A stretch of 64,000 nt of DNA. Source: Casuarius casuarius. Lineage: Eukaryota > Chordata > Aves > Casuariiformes > Casuariidae. Position numbers and translations under genes: made by a program. The notes under the pieces are model-generated. The model was given only the letters and a program-made list of their open reading frames with translations, ran no database searches and was not told the DNA's origin. Shown in pieces: positions 1 to 12,744 of the stretch. Every line of letters begins with the position of its first letter. Within the stretch, counting starts at the first letter, position 1. The stretch is from positions 1 through 64,000 of the forward strand of contig PTFA01000160.1 in assembly GCA_003342895.1 (NCBI GenBank). Direction: 5' to 3'.

Positions 1-290
1 TTGGGAGGCCCCGAGGCCTATCGACATTGACCGTTTTTGGGACCGAGGGCCCTTCCGGAGCGTTGATTTCCATAGGCATGGTGCGGGAAGGACGCACAGA
101 GATAGGGAGCCCTCTCGCTCTGCGTCAAAAGCTGTCGATGTCGACAGCTCCGTAGCCAGGAGTAGGCATGGATAGCACGAGGCGTGCCTAACTCTCGATG
201 GCTCTCGTTGGTTGTTGTGAATGCTGTACAGCAGCTAGCTCGAAACATAAAGTCTGGCCTAGATCTGCATGTGTTCAATTAAACTTTCTT
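1..290. other. CpG-rich segment at the window edge, unidentified
   Basis: The first 280 bp hold many CpGs (TCGAC, CCGG and GCG repeatedly), unlike the AT-rich sequence that follows at about 290. A perfect inverted repeat, AGCTGTCGA/TCGACAGCT with a 2-nt spacer, lies at 130-149. An 86-codon open frame on the minus strand has no recognisable protein features. It may be the edge of a CpG island, an exon or a repeat that continues outside the window. Confidence 0.4.
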
Positions 291-3200
291 TAATGCACCC
301 AGCAGGAGGTGAAAAATAAGATAAACCTGATGAAATATATTCACCATGGCTACAGAACTAACTCTTTAGTCCCAGAAATTCCCCTGTGTGCTAATGAATC
401 ATTAGCTTGTGAATAAGTCTTTCATACAATAAACTCTCTTTACTTTTTTTTGCTACATTGCTCCAAACAGAACTCATGAAGCTGTTACTGCCTCTTGCTA
501 ATGGTTTTCACTCTCACTGAATACTGGGAGGAAGAGACACTTGTGCAATGTTGTTGTCAGTGTATCCTGAATAAAGGTGAAATATTTGAGCCAGGATCAA
601 AATGATCGTTCTCCGTTAGTCTGCTGAGATTTTGGGCGTATTATGCTCACATGTGCATTTAGGGCTTGAAACTGCCTGCCTACTTATGTGAATTTTACAC
701 ATATTTGCATGTGCAAGTCATAATGCTGAATTTTGAGGCATAGGCTACAGTTCTGCGCTCAGTGGGGTATCAATTCCTCTTCCATGCTTTGTATTGTTAG
801 AACACAAATAGCCATAAGTTATCTCGTTGTTAACTAACATGCCGCACAGGATGACTTCATAGCAAACCTTTAAAAGGAGGGTTGGTGGTTGCCTAACTTT
901 GGAGGCAAATACTTTCCTTTAAGAGCTACATTGGCTAAGAGTGTCCTGAAATATTTTCCAGCTTATCTTTTCAGGAATGCTGAATGTTAGAGTCTGTGAA
1001 ATAATGTTTCCTCCAGTATAAGCCCTATAATTGACTTTACACAGTTCTTTCCTTTTTATGGAAACAAGGAATGTAGCTCACTGCAAAGCATCTTTTTCTT
1101 TCAAACACCTCTCTTGATCCCAGTGCAAAGACTGTTGAATGAGGAGCCTAAGTGACACACAGAGATTTACCTGCTGACAGCGCCAAAGATAGCTAATAAG
1201 AAAAAAAAAGACCTTTGGGGACAGAAAAGGCAAAAGAGAGAGAGAAAAAAAAGCTCTATTAGCATTTGCAGAAGTATGTAAGTATGTGCACAGATAATAA
1301 TATTGGATTCTGGCTTTGTGTCAGCACTGAGTGGGTTTGATGGAAGATGAAACGAGAGGGATGTGACCACTTGAAACCAAAATGTGGAACAGGCGTTTGG
1401 CTGGAAATGATCTGAGATTTTTGACTGAGCTGAACCTGCTCTTCAAATGCTTTCGAATACCCCGTGTCCTGTGGGGAGTTCGTGTTATCCTTTTTTGAAA
1501 TAGGTAAGGCAAAGCATAGCGAATGTAAGTGTCGTTTCTGATGGGTGCATTAAATTATAAGGACCGTCATTTGGGTGCCTAGCAGGCTTGTGTTTTCAAT
1601 TACTGGCCATCCATGGTGTCTTAACGTGGCTACCTTTTCAGATAGTATCCTAAGTGACTTGCTGAGTATCTCACAGCAGATTGAAGAGATGTCAGGAATT
1701 GTGACCTGCGGATCTATTTCACTATCTAGACTAAAATTTCCAAATAGTAAAGATGTGATTGTGAAGAACGTGGCCTGGTAAGAAGGGAGTTTGCTCATAC
1801 AGGAGTGACTGGCTGCAATTTACACAGCGATTTCTATGACCAGAAAAAAGTGATTCTGATGTTCTCATAATTGCATTTCTTTCCTGCTTATTTCTTAAAC
1901 ATTTATAGGTGCAGCAGATGTATTTGAGGCAGAGAGCTTTTTTTTTTTTTGTAAAAAGCATAAAAAAGTGCCGTACTGATGCAAAGAATAATATCCATGG
2001 AGGGGGAGTAGTGCTGGAGAGACTTTCAGCTGATGATCTTATTAACATACAATTATGAAATCATGCATGAATTTCAGCAAATGCAAAGACGTACTGAGCA
2101 GGAATCTTCCTGGAGTCTTTCAGTTTTTAGCGCTCCTTTTAGATTTCTCTTTGGAAGAGCTGGATGGAAGGACTTGCATAGGAGTCAGCGGGTTTTGACT
2201 AGAGGCACTTCAAACATTTAGGTAATATAAGCAAAATTCAATGTTGTTTCTCCCAAAATTAGAAGGGGAGAATGAAGAGACTGGAACGGAGAGCTGGGCG
2301 TAAGGAAAGGAGACCAGGAGAGTCTGTCCGTGCAGGTCGTAGGAGGAGGAAGGGGCTGGGGAAGGTAGTGAGTGCTGGGATGGGTTGAAACCACTGATAC
2401 CAACGGAGCCTCTGTTCCAGCTATCCCAGCCTTTCCAATAGCCAGCCAGGCTGATGTCCGGGAGCTCTGGCACGGGACAAGGTGGCACTGCAATTCTGGC
2501 TGTTTGGTCACACTCAGTTCTTGCTTTCACCAGACAACTGCAGCCTGGAACTGGCCTTGGACACAGTGGGGCTGTAGAGTCCAAACCTTTAGAAGAGATT
2601 TCTAGAAGCCATAGAAGAAAAGAGTGTCCAAGGCGTTTGAATTTATTTCTGGTTGCCATTTCCACTCTGAAACCTGCATCTGGAAGAGTGAAAGTAGTCT
2701 CTGTGCAACGTCTATGAGAAACACAGCTAATCTAGTTTGGGAGGTAAAATTGCCCCTTGGATGTGCTGCAGGCTGTTCTGGTGGTGGCTTTGGTGGCCAG
2801 CAGTGATAGAAGATTGCTTTAGAGTTATAACACAGAAACACAGACAAATTAATAACGCCTTATTGCAGTGCTTTCTTCCACTTAAATATTACTGGCTTAT
2901 CAAAAGCAACGTGGCTGTGAGAAAGTATCTATCTGTGTAATATGAGGCTGTCAGTTTTGGCATGTAGTGATTTTTATCAATTCATGGGTCAAAGCCATTT
3001 TCTGTGAAGAATGAGTTGTTTTCACCGTGTTGGGGACATGCCAAGAGGGTTGGCTGTATTTCAACAACACAAAAGGGCGCTCGGTTTTGTTCTTTCCTCC
3101 AGACTCTCTTGACAGGCTGCTGCTTCACAGAGCAGCAGCGCGCAGCATAGTTTTGCACTTGGAGAAAAGAGAAATCACAGAAGAGCAGAAGATTGTCTGG

Positions 3201-4300
3201 ACCGTTTCTAGTTCTCTTCCAAGCCCAGTGTGTATTCTTGGCAGGGCGGCTCCGTGTTGGCGAGGGGATGGAGAGGAAGATGGTTACAGAGGTCATTTCC
3301 TGTAAAACCTGACGTTGTTGCGGTGTTACGCGATGAGCTTTTGGACAAGGAGTTAGGCAGGAGCTGCCCATTCGAAGCACGATTGCTTGGCTGGGCAGTC
3401 TCAGCAGCTTCCACTGGGCTCTTCCCACGTGTTCAGTTACCCGCCTCACTAACAAATAAATAATCGAATCGTACAGAACATTCAGAATTTATAAATGTAT
3501 TCTGATGGATGCTCTACTGGAAGAATAGTTTAATTGCATTTCCATTTTATTATTTGGTCTCTTTACTTTTTATAGTGTAAGTAAGGAAGACTGGGATTTC
3601 TGAACAGACTCTTGAAAATATCAATTAAAAAGCCATTACTTTACAGCCAATGTTTGTGAATTAAGATCTCCAAAAACACGGTTATTTTGCCTAGCCTCTC
3701 TAAATACTTTATGAAAATGTCTGCTGTGGCTGATGACTCTGTCAAAGAGAATATAAATTTGCTGTGTTGAAGAGAGCTGCTGAAATGCATATTAAAGATT
3801 CACACACCAGACCATAGGCTTCATTCAGGAGAGTCTTTCTCATGATTTTTTAAGTCGATGGTATGTTTCATGGGCCTGAGAATATTTGTATCATCTTTTG
3901 ACTAAAAAATTGATTTAAAGCATAGCTTGATGGTATTAGTCAAACAGATGTGATTCTGACTCTGGATTTTGTCAAAGGCATCACATCACCACTACTGAAA
4001 TAGTCGAAGGTTTGTGTTTGCACAGGGACTTGTCTCGCTTGCTAAGAAGTAAGCAGCGGGTGTGGTTTCCTCAGCAGCTAGGCTGAACGCAGAGCCTGTG
4101 CGACGTCTCGGAGATGCACCAGGCCTTGCAGCGAAAGCACGACACAGCTGGCGGGTCGGCTGGGCAGGGCACCCATCAGCTACGTGGGCACAGCTTTTTT
4201 CCATGTCTCCCTGAACAAATATTAAATTAAGCGGTCTGGAAATGTTTACATTTCACTTCAGTGACTCTCCCAGCATGCTGCCTTCGAAACTGAAAAGTCA
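291..4300. other. Intergenic, no gene recognised
   Basis: Mixed AT-rich DNA with short homopolymers (A runs near 1,200, T run near 1,930) and a purine-rich GAGA stretch at about 1,230-1,250. Open frames of up to about 157 codons occur near 2,210-2,665 and 2,982-3,455, but they lack domain-like composition and overlap frames on the opposite strand. I regard them as chance. Confidence 0.6.
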
Positions 4301-5090
4301 GTGCTTCCGGATGGGTGGCCTGGAGATTGTTTCATTCTTTTCATGCCCGTTGCTTGTTGGGTGCTCAGGGTCGCCTTGGCCTCAGCCCAATGTGGGGTGC
4401 GATGGCTGCAGGCGCTGCCCGCTGCTGTGGGCCCTTGGTTCTGGTGCCGTGGGGCTCGGGGAGCTCGGGAGGGTTCATCATCCCCCCGGGGCACAGACAG
4501 CAGCTAGGAGCCCTTGTGCCCACGTGCACTTCTCCAGAGCCATCCAACAGGGACATGCTGGTGGCCGGGGCAAGTCTCAGATCCTCCCCTGGAGACCCTT
4601 CCTTAGGGCTGGAGAGGAGCACCCGTGTCCAGCGAGGGCCTCAGTCAAAACCTGCCCCATCCGCATGTGTGCCTGGATCGCTCTCCTCGTCTGTGTCGCT
4701 GGAGGAAGAGGTACCAGCTGCCTGACTTTTTAGATGATAGTTTGGCAGTTAGGACGGTTACACGGGCAGCTCTGAAAGAAGTCTGCTTCTGCCATGGGAT
4801 GAGGTTAACCCCTGGTTTTTGCCATCACCCAAACCGCCCGATCCATAGCTCTGTCCCAGCCCCAGGACTGCGCAGCCCTTGGACCCGTAGATCTTTCACA
4901 GCCTGTTTGCTCACCTCTGCATATGTTTGCATCCTGGAAATACCCTCCTTCCCACACACTGCTGTGAACCCTGCCAGCTCTTACCGGAGTTAGTTCAGAT
5001 GTCTCCAGGTTGGCCTATATCTGTATCCATAGCAACCTAGAGATACAGGAGTTCGGCAGCATCTGTGGCCACTTCGCTCCCTTGCTGCGT
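4300..5090. other. Moderately GC-rich intergenic stretch
   Basis: GC content is raised between about 4,360 and 4,720. Several overlapping open frames there (up to 163 codons) are what GC-rich DNA gives by chance; none shows a family motif. No splice-bounded exon is convincing. Confidence 0.5.
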
Positions 5091-5094
5091 GTGC

Positions 5095-5275
5095 AGTGGC
5101 AGGTGGCTCGGCGCAGCTCTCGGGGGTCTCCTCGGCGGTCGCAGAGCGACGCGTGCCCAGCCTGGCCCGGGGCTCTGCTGCTGTCGCCCGGGCCTCTCCG
5201 GCAAACACGCACGTGCGTTGGTGCAAGGCGTGCACCAAAGCATCAGTACCGTTGCAACCAGACCTGTCGCCGGAT
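5095..5275. promoter_or_regulatory. Short CpG-rich patch
   Basis: About 180 bp with closely spaced CpGs (GGCTCGGCGCAG, GCGACGCGTGCCC, CACGCACGTGCG). It could be an unmethylated regulatory element or GC-biased recombination debris. No gene start is recognised beside it. Confidence 0.3.
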
Positions 5276-6179
5276 CACTGCACAGAGAACGAGTCGGTCA
5301 GAACAGACTGTTCTGTGTTTGAAAACATTGCTAGATTCTGATAAAATATGCTAAGCACAACCAAACATTTAGTTGAAGGATGCCTGTGTACCAAAAAATG
5401 CAAAAGAAAGTTCCCTAAATCTGGACCATTGGAAGGTGTAAGCTTTTCTGCAGCTGCCAGAAGATGCACTCTGCTTTGGATAAGATTTCCAGTCTGTTCA
5501 AAAGAGAAATGTCTATAACCTTACGTAGATCGGAGACTCCTTTCCCCCTCAGAGCTGGAAGATTACATACATTTTCCTGCCCATCTCTTTACTGACCCTG
5601 CCGTTACTGCTGACACCGAGTGGCATCTCGCCTTGCAGACCACCCCCGGCTATTCCCCATGTGCAGGCGTTAAGCGTCTTATTCACCACAAGCACGGATG
5701 AGAGAGCCTGTCCCCAGATTCCTTCCAGAGTGAACCGAATTTGACAGAAAGAGGAGGAACCACATGTAGGCAGGCGCACACATCCACACACACACCTCTG
5801 ATTAATCGTAAACATCTGAGTGCCTTCTGCTCCGGGGTCAGGTGAGTCAGCGCCCGCCCCCGCGTCGTGTCAGCTTCGTGTGGGCATCTTTCTCCGTTGG
5901 CTTGGCTAAAGCAGTGGTTTAGGACCGGGCTGCTCAGCTGAACAGAACTGCTCTGGTTAGCTGTTAGGGTGCTATTTTAAATGATACATGAGATTTTGAC
6001 TTTTATTCTAGCTATCTTGGGTATTTCAAAGGTCCTTATTTTTACAGTGCCTAAATGCAGTGAATCATAAAAGCGTGCGTGTTGCGTGTAACACAATGCG
6101 TGCATATTCGCATTGAATACCAAATGGGATTTATTTCCTGAAGACCACGTTATAGCTATCTGATCTTAACTTGCTTAAT
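5276..6179. other. Intergenic, no gene recognised
   Basis: Unremarkable mixed-composition DNA. It includes a short CA run near 5,778-5,794 and a small GC-rich, CpG-containing clump at about 5,845-5,880. Nothing further is supported. Confidence 0.6.
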
Positions 6180-6560
6180 TTTTTTTCTGTAAGTAAAGCA
6201 TTATTTATTTGAATGGATCATGCAATCAGTTACTCAGGGAAGTGCATCTCTCTGCAGTCATTTGGGTCATTCCGTGTCCTACTGAGCTTAAATTTTTTTG
6301 AAGAAAATGAAATCTTGCACATTACATTAGCATAATTTCATATGAAAGTGACTGTGCTAAAGTCATTGACTAATGCAGTTTGCGAAACAGAGTATTTTTC
6401 AGGGAGATTACTTCCTTCTGGGAAGATATGCAAATACAGTCTTCTTTTTATTCAAATATCTTAGGAATTATCAGTGGGAAATTATTTTATGATTGTTCCT
6501 GATTCATTATACAAGTCACATGTATACTGACTGCATATTAGGAGTAGTTATTTATAACAT
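6180..6560. promoter_or_regulatory. Enhancer-like AT-rich segment with a perfect octamer motif
   Basis: It contains a perfect POU octamer ATGCAAAT at 6,428-6,435, plus TAGCATAATTTCATATG, ATTAGCAT and several TAAT cores, with no CpG and no low-complexity bias. This texture is typical of deeply conserved non-coding elements near developmental genes. Conservation itself could not be tested. Confidence 0.25.
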
Positions 6561-6877
6561 TTAATGAGTCAACTTAACAAAGGTCAGATGGTATAAATGG
6601 TGCTAGTGGATTCGAACAACATATTTCATTAAGTTTTAACATCTGCTGTCTAGTAGTAGAAAAACACTAAACCAGGTACTTTGCCTTCGCTAATTTCTTT
6701 CAGACAAACACCATTTAGGATTATGCTTTGTTATATGATACTTATTGCTTGTATAATACAGGCTGTGTTGTGTGAATGTCTGTAAGATCCCAGGTATTGA
6801 CTGGGATTTTTTAAGGTCATGCCTTGGGTTTTTGAAGAGCCCTGGGGGTTGAAAGGTGATGCAGTACGAACCTTTAC

Positions 6878-6994
6878 CTCTCTTGGCACTGCTGAAATTG
6901 GCAACCTGAGGAAACGGAGGGTCCGGGAAGAGGAAGGTAGCTTCAGGATTATGAACTCCACAGATGTATTTTCCAGCATTGTGGTACAAGAGCC
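6878..6994 (-). other. Orphan exon-like segment, 117 nt, phase 1-1, possible Ig-like motif
   Basis: On the minus strand a good acceptor (pyrimidine tract then TTTCTTCTAG, last intron base 6,995) is followed by 117 open nucleotides and a GTAAAG donor (6,877-6,872). The frame begins after two bases and ends after one, so it is a symmetrical phase 1-1 exon. The peptide reads LLYHNAGKYICGV and later FLFPDPPFPQVANF. N-A-G-K-Y-I-C resembles the D-x-G-x-Y-x-C end of an immunoglobulin V-type domain, but I do not recognise the protein. No partner exons were identified nearby, so it could be a relic, part of a gene with large introns, or chance. Confidence 0.25.
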
Positions 6995-6999
6995 CTAGA

Positions 7000-9900
7000 A
7001 GAAACCACCAGAAGATCAGTGGTTATGACTCCAAAAAACAGAAAACCTCAGTGCTTAGTTGACAACCATTTTTTGTTACACAGTTGCTTGACGGTGACTT
7101 CTTCAGCAAAGATATTAGAAAAATGTCGATGTCTTCAAAGAACATGTCCACTGTAAAATGTATTTCTGTTCCTCAAAGTCCTTCCTGACTACTAAAGCAA
7201 CTATGTCACCATTCAGCATCCTGGGGACTGTCCTGCAAAAATCTGTGGTTCTGAAGTCACTTTTTGACTTTTCCTTCTTAAGTAAGTCATATTTATTGCT
7301 GCTCTTTGAGGAAAGAGGTTGCTTTCTAGCTATGCTTCAGTAAAACTGCATCCTGAAACCTGATCCAACAAGACATTGGTAGTGGCTACCCCAAATAAAT
7401 ACTTGTTGGACAGGACACCTTGTTAGAAAGCAAGGAAACAAATACATGAAGCCTAATTGTTTTAACATAAAGAATACAGACAGTCCTATCTCAACTCTTC
7501 CCAGTCTCCACTGGAACTGAAAACCTGACACAGTTATCCTTCTCCTTTTTAGGTATAATATTCTTAACAAGTACAGCAAAGAGATTACACAAGTTTGAAA
7601 AGCAAATTTAGACTTGAATGATCAGGTGTGCAAAATAAAGGCAAGGGTTCTTAAAACCACTTGACATCTTCCTTTGGTTACAAATTCCATCATGGCTTTC
7701 CCTTTCAGATCTGCAGTACTGTGGAAATCTCATACCTCTCTGTAGGGTGTCTCTGTCCTGACCACAGAGGGTCCTTTAGCAGGTGCTCTTCAGACATTTC
7801 AGAAAGCAGAGGATGTCAAAAGCCAAACCTGGCAGCCCAGAGAAAAGGCAAACTCCCAATGAAGGAACGAGTGCAGAACTGTACCATAAACAAAAGGGTG
7901 TTTTAGCCAGAGTAATGGCTTTTCTAAGGATACTCTTATACAATTATAGTGAACCAAGAGCTGGAGCTTCACAGCATACCATTAAAACTCACCTGGAGTT
8001 GTATCCTGCTTATGCAACACACTTTGGAGGCAACTCACCCATTTGGTCGTGTCTGTTGTAGGACAGACACTCTCAGTCACAACTGAAGAAGAAGATCTTT
8101 ATTACTACAGGCAGGGTGAAAGAAGAAAAGAGAGAGAGAGCTAGTCATTACAGCTGGAGCAGAAGAGAAATTATTAGTAGTAGTACCTTGAATGACCTGT
8201 CTGCCCAGAGCATTGGAAGTCAACCAAAATAAAGCAATCAGCCAAGGAGATGTGAGTAAATAGATAACTTAAAACTTTTATTCTCTCAGTTTCTTTGTAA
8301 TTAAGGAATGTAGGGACTGGATTTTGCAAATGTTGTTTTGGACACTGTGTTCTGCACAACAGATCAACTGAGCTGCTTTGAAAAAAGGAGGTTGCAAAGC
8401 ATGACCTGCTTGAAGACTGTGAAAGAGCTTCTCCTTCCTGGCAGACTAGCAGGAGACATGGCTTTAATAAGCAACTCTATATGGCAATAGAAAGTTCTTC
8501 ATTTAAATGCATTGTCACAGTGGTAAGCACTTTCCACCTCTCCCCAGAGACTGTGTTTTCCAGACCTTGGACAGTCTGGTTGCTGCCCTCTGGATTCCTC
8601 CCAGTCAGACCAGACCTTTCCTCAGATATTCAGGAGTTTCAAACTGGGCATGATAAGCTGGAAGGAATACAGACCCGTACTCCTCATCGTCTCTTCCTTT
8701 GTTTTTTTCCTCTTTTTTTTTTCTTTAACAGTCAGTTACTGTTGACCATCATGCTCCCCATGCTGGGTCCAGCACTTTTTTCTGGTGGCTTGTGTTTTTC
8801 ACATTGAAATGGCAAGTAGTCTGTGTGACAGAAGATACACGGAAGGAGTGTGAATTCCTACATTTGGACTTTTCTACAGACACATACTGGTGAGTCCTTG
8901 GATGGCTCATTCGCCTTTATGTGAGCCCATCAGGCCACAGTAACATTTAGCATTAGCTGAAAAGCCAAAAAGTGGAGCCAGAACAGCAAAGCACGTTGTC
9001 TCAGCCTGCCCTGGCATTATTCGGCTGCAGCCACTAATGAGCAGAGACTGATGCTAATGGGCACTGTTCGACATGCCCGAAGGTGGTGTCGAGACCTCGG
9101 AGGTCCCCGTGGCCGTGGTGTTGGGACTATGGAGGTCTCCGTGGCCGGTTCTCACCGACACAGTTCTGAGCACCTGAGTGGCTGGAAGTGGCTGGGAAAG
9201 ACCATGCTGGAGAGAGAAGGGTGGGTCGGGGAGACACGGATGGACGAAGGGGGGAAATATCTTCCTCAGAGAGCCTGATGGAAGACACCATTGCCTTTCC
9301 CAGCGTTTCATATGTGGCTGATAAATCACCTCTACGCATTTGTCTAATTAACCCGTAGACAAGTGAAAGCTGTATTGCTTTGACAGTTGAGGAGCTGTAA
9401 AATGTTATTGCCGTAACTGTAAAACTAAACGTTACGCTATTGTATCCCAGTCATCACAAAACCTCATTCTCTCAATGGCAGCCAAGACCACGAACATTAA
9501 GCCCTGGACATCTGAAGCAGGAGGAGTGTGTGACTGCAGACGCAGAGCTGGGTCGTGATGCGCCCTGGCTCCCCTCCAGGCACACGCTGACTCACAGCGC
9601 CATGTCCTACAAGCCCTATTTATGTTCCCGAGAGTTACTACTTAAGTGCAAAGGAAGCTACCATTTAATAGTTGGCTTTGTTTCCCTGGATATTTTCCAG
9701 CCTGCTTCTACTATCTGCTAACACATTTCCGAACTATCAGTGCTTTCAGTAAGTGCCAAAACGCTGTGCACTTGTAAAAGGCAGCAAAAGCTGCACGGGC
9801 TCTTTGAAGCAAACCTACTCCCCTTTCATCATTTCTTCCGTGAACGTTCAGTAGGGCAAAACTTTGGCCATACGGACAGTCTCGAAATACTAGCAAATAC

Positions 9901-10880
9901 TCTCTCCCACATGTATTTCCATCAGAAAGCCTGGCTGGACATTTTGAAATCTTTTTGGGGCACCACCTGCCCAGGATACAGAATACTTATCACGCGATGG
10001 AGAAAAGAGCTTGCTCAGGGAAGAGGGTGCGTATCTGAAGTGACCGCTACCGTAACACTCCTGCCAGATTGCAATGCATTTGCTACTGCCGTACTCTGAG
10101 AATGAGGGAAGGTTGTCTCAGGTAGTTCACAGTGTAACACAGAAACGTATTAATAATCAAAGAATTCATCAGGAGCAATCCATCCAGGAATTTATGGACT
10201 GCATTATGGATTCTTACTGCTGGTGAGACATTTAATCATGTGAGAAAGTGATCGTCAAGGAATGAAAGGCAGCCTGGGCAAAGGAACAGCAAAAAATATC
10301 CACAGCTCAGATTTGCCAGGTACCCACTCCAACAGCACTCAAAGATGTGCAAAATTTTTAGTCCAGTTCCATAATTAGCATCCTTCCTCTTATGTTTTAC
10401 TCTACAAAATAATAAGGAGAATCTTGAATTTTTAATCATCATGATTAAGAAAAAGATTCCAAGTCTCTTTTAGAAAAGTTTTTCTTTTTTTTTAGCATTT
10501 CTCTCTTTTCAGACATGGTAACCACCCCCTCACCCCCCTGACACTATTAGGGATGTCATTTGGCAAGCCTTCGCTTCCAGAAGCAGAGCCAGACTGGTGT
10601 CCAGTGTCCATATCTCGTAGCCATGACAACATGATTGCACAGGACAATGAAAGAAAATCTTTCAGAAACCTCTGGAGCTCAAGAGGAATCTAAATAATTA
10701 TCACCCTGGACTCTTCTGTCTCTGGGGACAGCTGTAAAGGACCACGGTGACGCAGGGGCTGATGTCAGAGCGGAGCACCAGCGAAGCCACCATAGGAATT
10801 CGACGTCAGTGCTGCTAATGCCGTATGCTGCCCACATCCCTCCGTGCTATTAGGATCAAGCCGTGAATGACAATGAACAG
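7000..10880. other. Intergenic, no gene recognised
   Basis: Mixed-composition sequence with a T-rich run near 8,700-8,730. Open frames (up to about 119 codons near 9,740-10,099) have no recognisable domains. No repeat family was recognised. Confidence 0.55.
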
Positions 10881-10889
10881 AGGAGAGGT

Positions 10890-11180
10890 TCGCTCTGCAT
10901 TAGGACCTGAAGTGCTAATGAATGTTAACAGCTCGTAAAAGAGCCTGTGCTTCTGCATATTAATAATGCATCTGAACCAGTGGAGAGTGATTGTGCAATA
11001 GAAATAATAATTGTAATATTTAAGGGAAAATAAATAGATAAGCTAATGTGAAAGTTCACTTCATTTGCATGGCATAATTTTGCATTTTATCTTAGCATGC
11101 AATGTGACTGAACACTGGCTGACAGCAAAAATGTGGAGGGGAAAATGACATGTCATTTGCAAGTATTAGTGTTCTGGATA
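10890..11180. promoter_or_regulatory. Enhancer-like segment with homeodomain, POU and GATA motifs
   Basis: Dense motifs: GCTAATGAATG, GTTAAC, CATATTAATAATGCAT, AATAATAATTG, GATAAG, and ATTTGCAT (reverse octamer) in CTTCATTTGCATGGC. High information and no CpG suggest a conserved developmental enhancer. The basis is motif texture only. Confidence 0.3.
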
Positions 11181-11539
11181 TTAGGATGTTAATATTTTAA
11201 ATGGCTTTTCTTTGAAAGGTGGTACAAAGGAAACGTTGCAATCGATCGCTACAGATGTTCTTTAAGTTTAGTCTTTCTCTTTTCATTTGCATAAAGCGCA
11301 TCTGTCTAACTGCATGAGAAGTGATTCATCAAGCGCTGAGAGGTGATACACATTAGTCTTCTCTTGTGCAGTGTTTTTTCTGTCTAATACTGACTTTAGA
11401 TTTTAAGAGCGTAACACTTTTAGTTGGAACAATGTTCACAAGTGCAGGGTCTTTCTGCACTGGTTTCGAGCGTCAGTAGGGATTCATTTATAAATGTTAT
11501 TACATCGTCTATTTGTGTAACAAGTTTTATGCAGTGTTT

Positions 11540-11655
11540 GGAGTCACTAGAGCTATTCCAGTGTAGAGCAGCTGAAGTTCAGTGACAATATCTCCGGTGA
11601 AGTCAATGGCAGCTCCTCTTGACTTTGCTGGAGCCAGGATTGCACCCTCACCACT
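11540..11655. repeat. Ancient sauropsid interspersed repeat fragment
   Basis: The phrases GGAGTCACTAGAGCTATTCC, CCAGTGTAGAGCAGCTGAAG, GGTGAAGTCAATGGCAGCT and GAGCCAGGATTGCACCC match the recognisable words of an old repeat common in turtle and bird DNA ('ggagtcactccagatttac...', 'gaagtcaatgg', 'gccaggatt...cacc'). The family name is not certain to me and the copy is diverged. Confidence 0.45.
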
Positions 11656-12740
11656 GCACTTTGCTCTGCTCTTTGAAGGGCTTGGTGTGCATCTCCAGTA
11701 GGGACATTGCAGTGCTTGGCTGAGGAGGTGAATGGGTGATTTGGGATGGATTACAGCTTTGCTTCCTACAAAGAAGAAAGAAGCAAGGATGAAAATACCG
11801 GAAAAATCAGGCTTACGTGTTTGCTGGGTGCCAGGAAGGGTAACAGCCCTCCAGGACACGTGAACTCAACCATGAGCACCTCAGCACACTCAAAGGCTTC
11901 TCGCCCTGAAAGGTTAATTTGCCCTGCTGTCCCTGGTAGATAACACGGGAGTTACATGTACCATAGTGTTATTGTGCTGTTGGTAGCAGTGACGTGTTGT
12001 ATGTTACTGTCCCAGAGCAAATACACTTAGGAGGATCTTAGATGGGAAAGAGACCATTTTGGTTGTGTGAACTCGCTTCTTGCCTAGCCTAAGCCAATGA
12101 ATTTCACCAGCTACTCCAGCATCAGCTGCACAGTTTTTTTTAAACAAGCAAGAAAAGTAAACATTGCTCTCTTAACACTTCCTAACCCTCAAGTGGACTG
12201 TCTGAAGGATATGGAACAGAAATAATTGGATGTAAAATGACAAACTGGCATTATTATGTATTACAGACTTTTTGCTGAATCCATACATATCTGACGATTT
12301 TGTAGCCCCGAACTATCAACCAGGAAAGTTCTCCATGGTGTTGCTCTAAGGTTTGTGTTTTTCTTTTCGTTTGCGTGGGGTGTGATAGAAGCCTTCTACA
12401 CTAAAATTTACTCCTCTTAACCGGTGTGTGAAGTACACAGGCAGTTCTGTCACAGCAGCTCAGGAGAGAAGCTGCAAGGCTTTGAGGGGACCTGTCTGAT
12501 GAACAGGTTTGTCATCTGTGGTGTTGTTAAACCTGTATTATTTGGATCTTCTCTGAGCAGGCATCTCTGAAAACCCTGCTGTTTGTGCACAGGCCCCCTC
12601 TCCCCAGTAGATTTCCACCCTGATTAACAAATGCATTTACCTAAAATAGCATTTTTCCTTTGTGCTCCTCTCAACACTGCCGTTTTGCATCTAAGCACTC
12701 AATTAACCAGGGAACGGGAGTTAATAGTTTAAAAGGCCGT
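11656..12740. other. Intergenic, no gene recognised
   Basis: Mixed composition. No repeat, exon or RNA gene could be supported. Confidence 0.55.
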
Positions 12741-12744
12741 GCAG

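Noticed and set aside
4242..4733. 163-codon plus-strand open frame in GC-rich DNA
   Set aside because: Several competing frames in the same stretch, no domain; expected from GC bias.
6605..6660. tRNA-like B box (GTTCGAATCC on the minus strand near 6,608-6,617)
   Set aside because: The flanking bases do not form a T-arm stem and no A box or acceptor stem is present.
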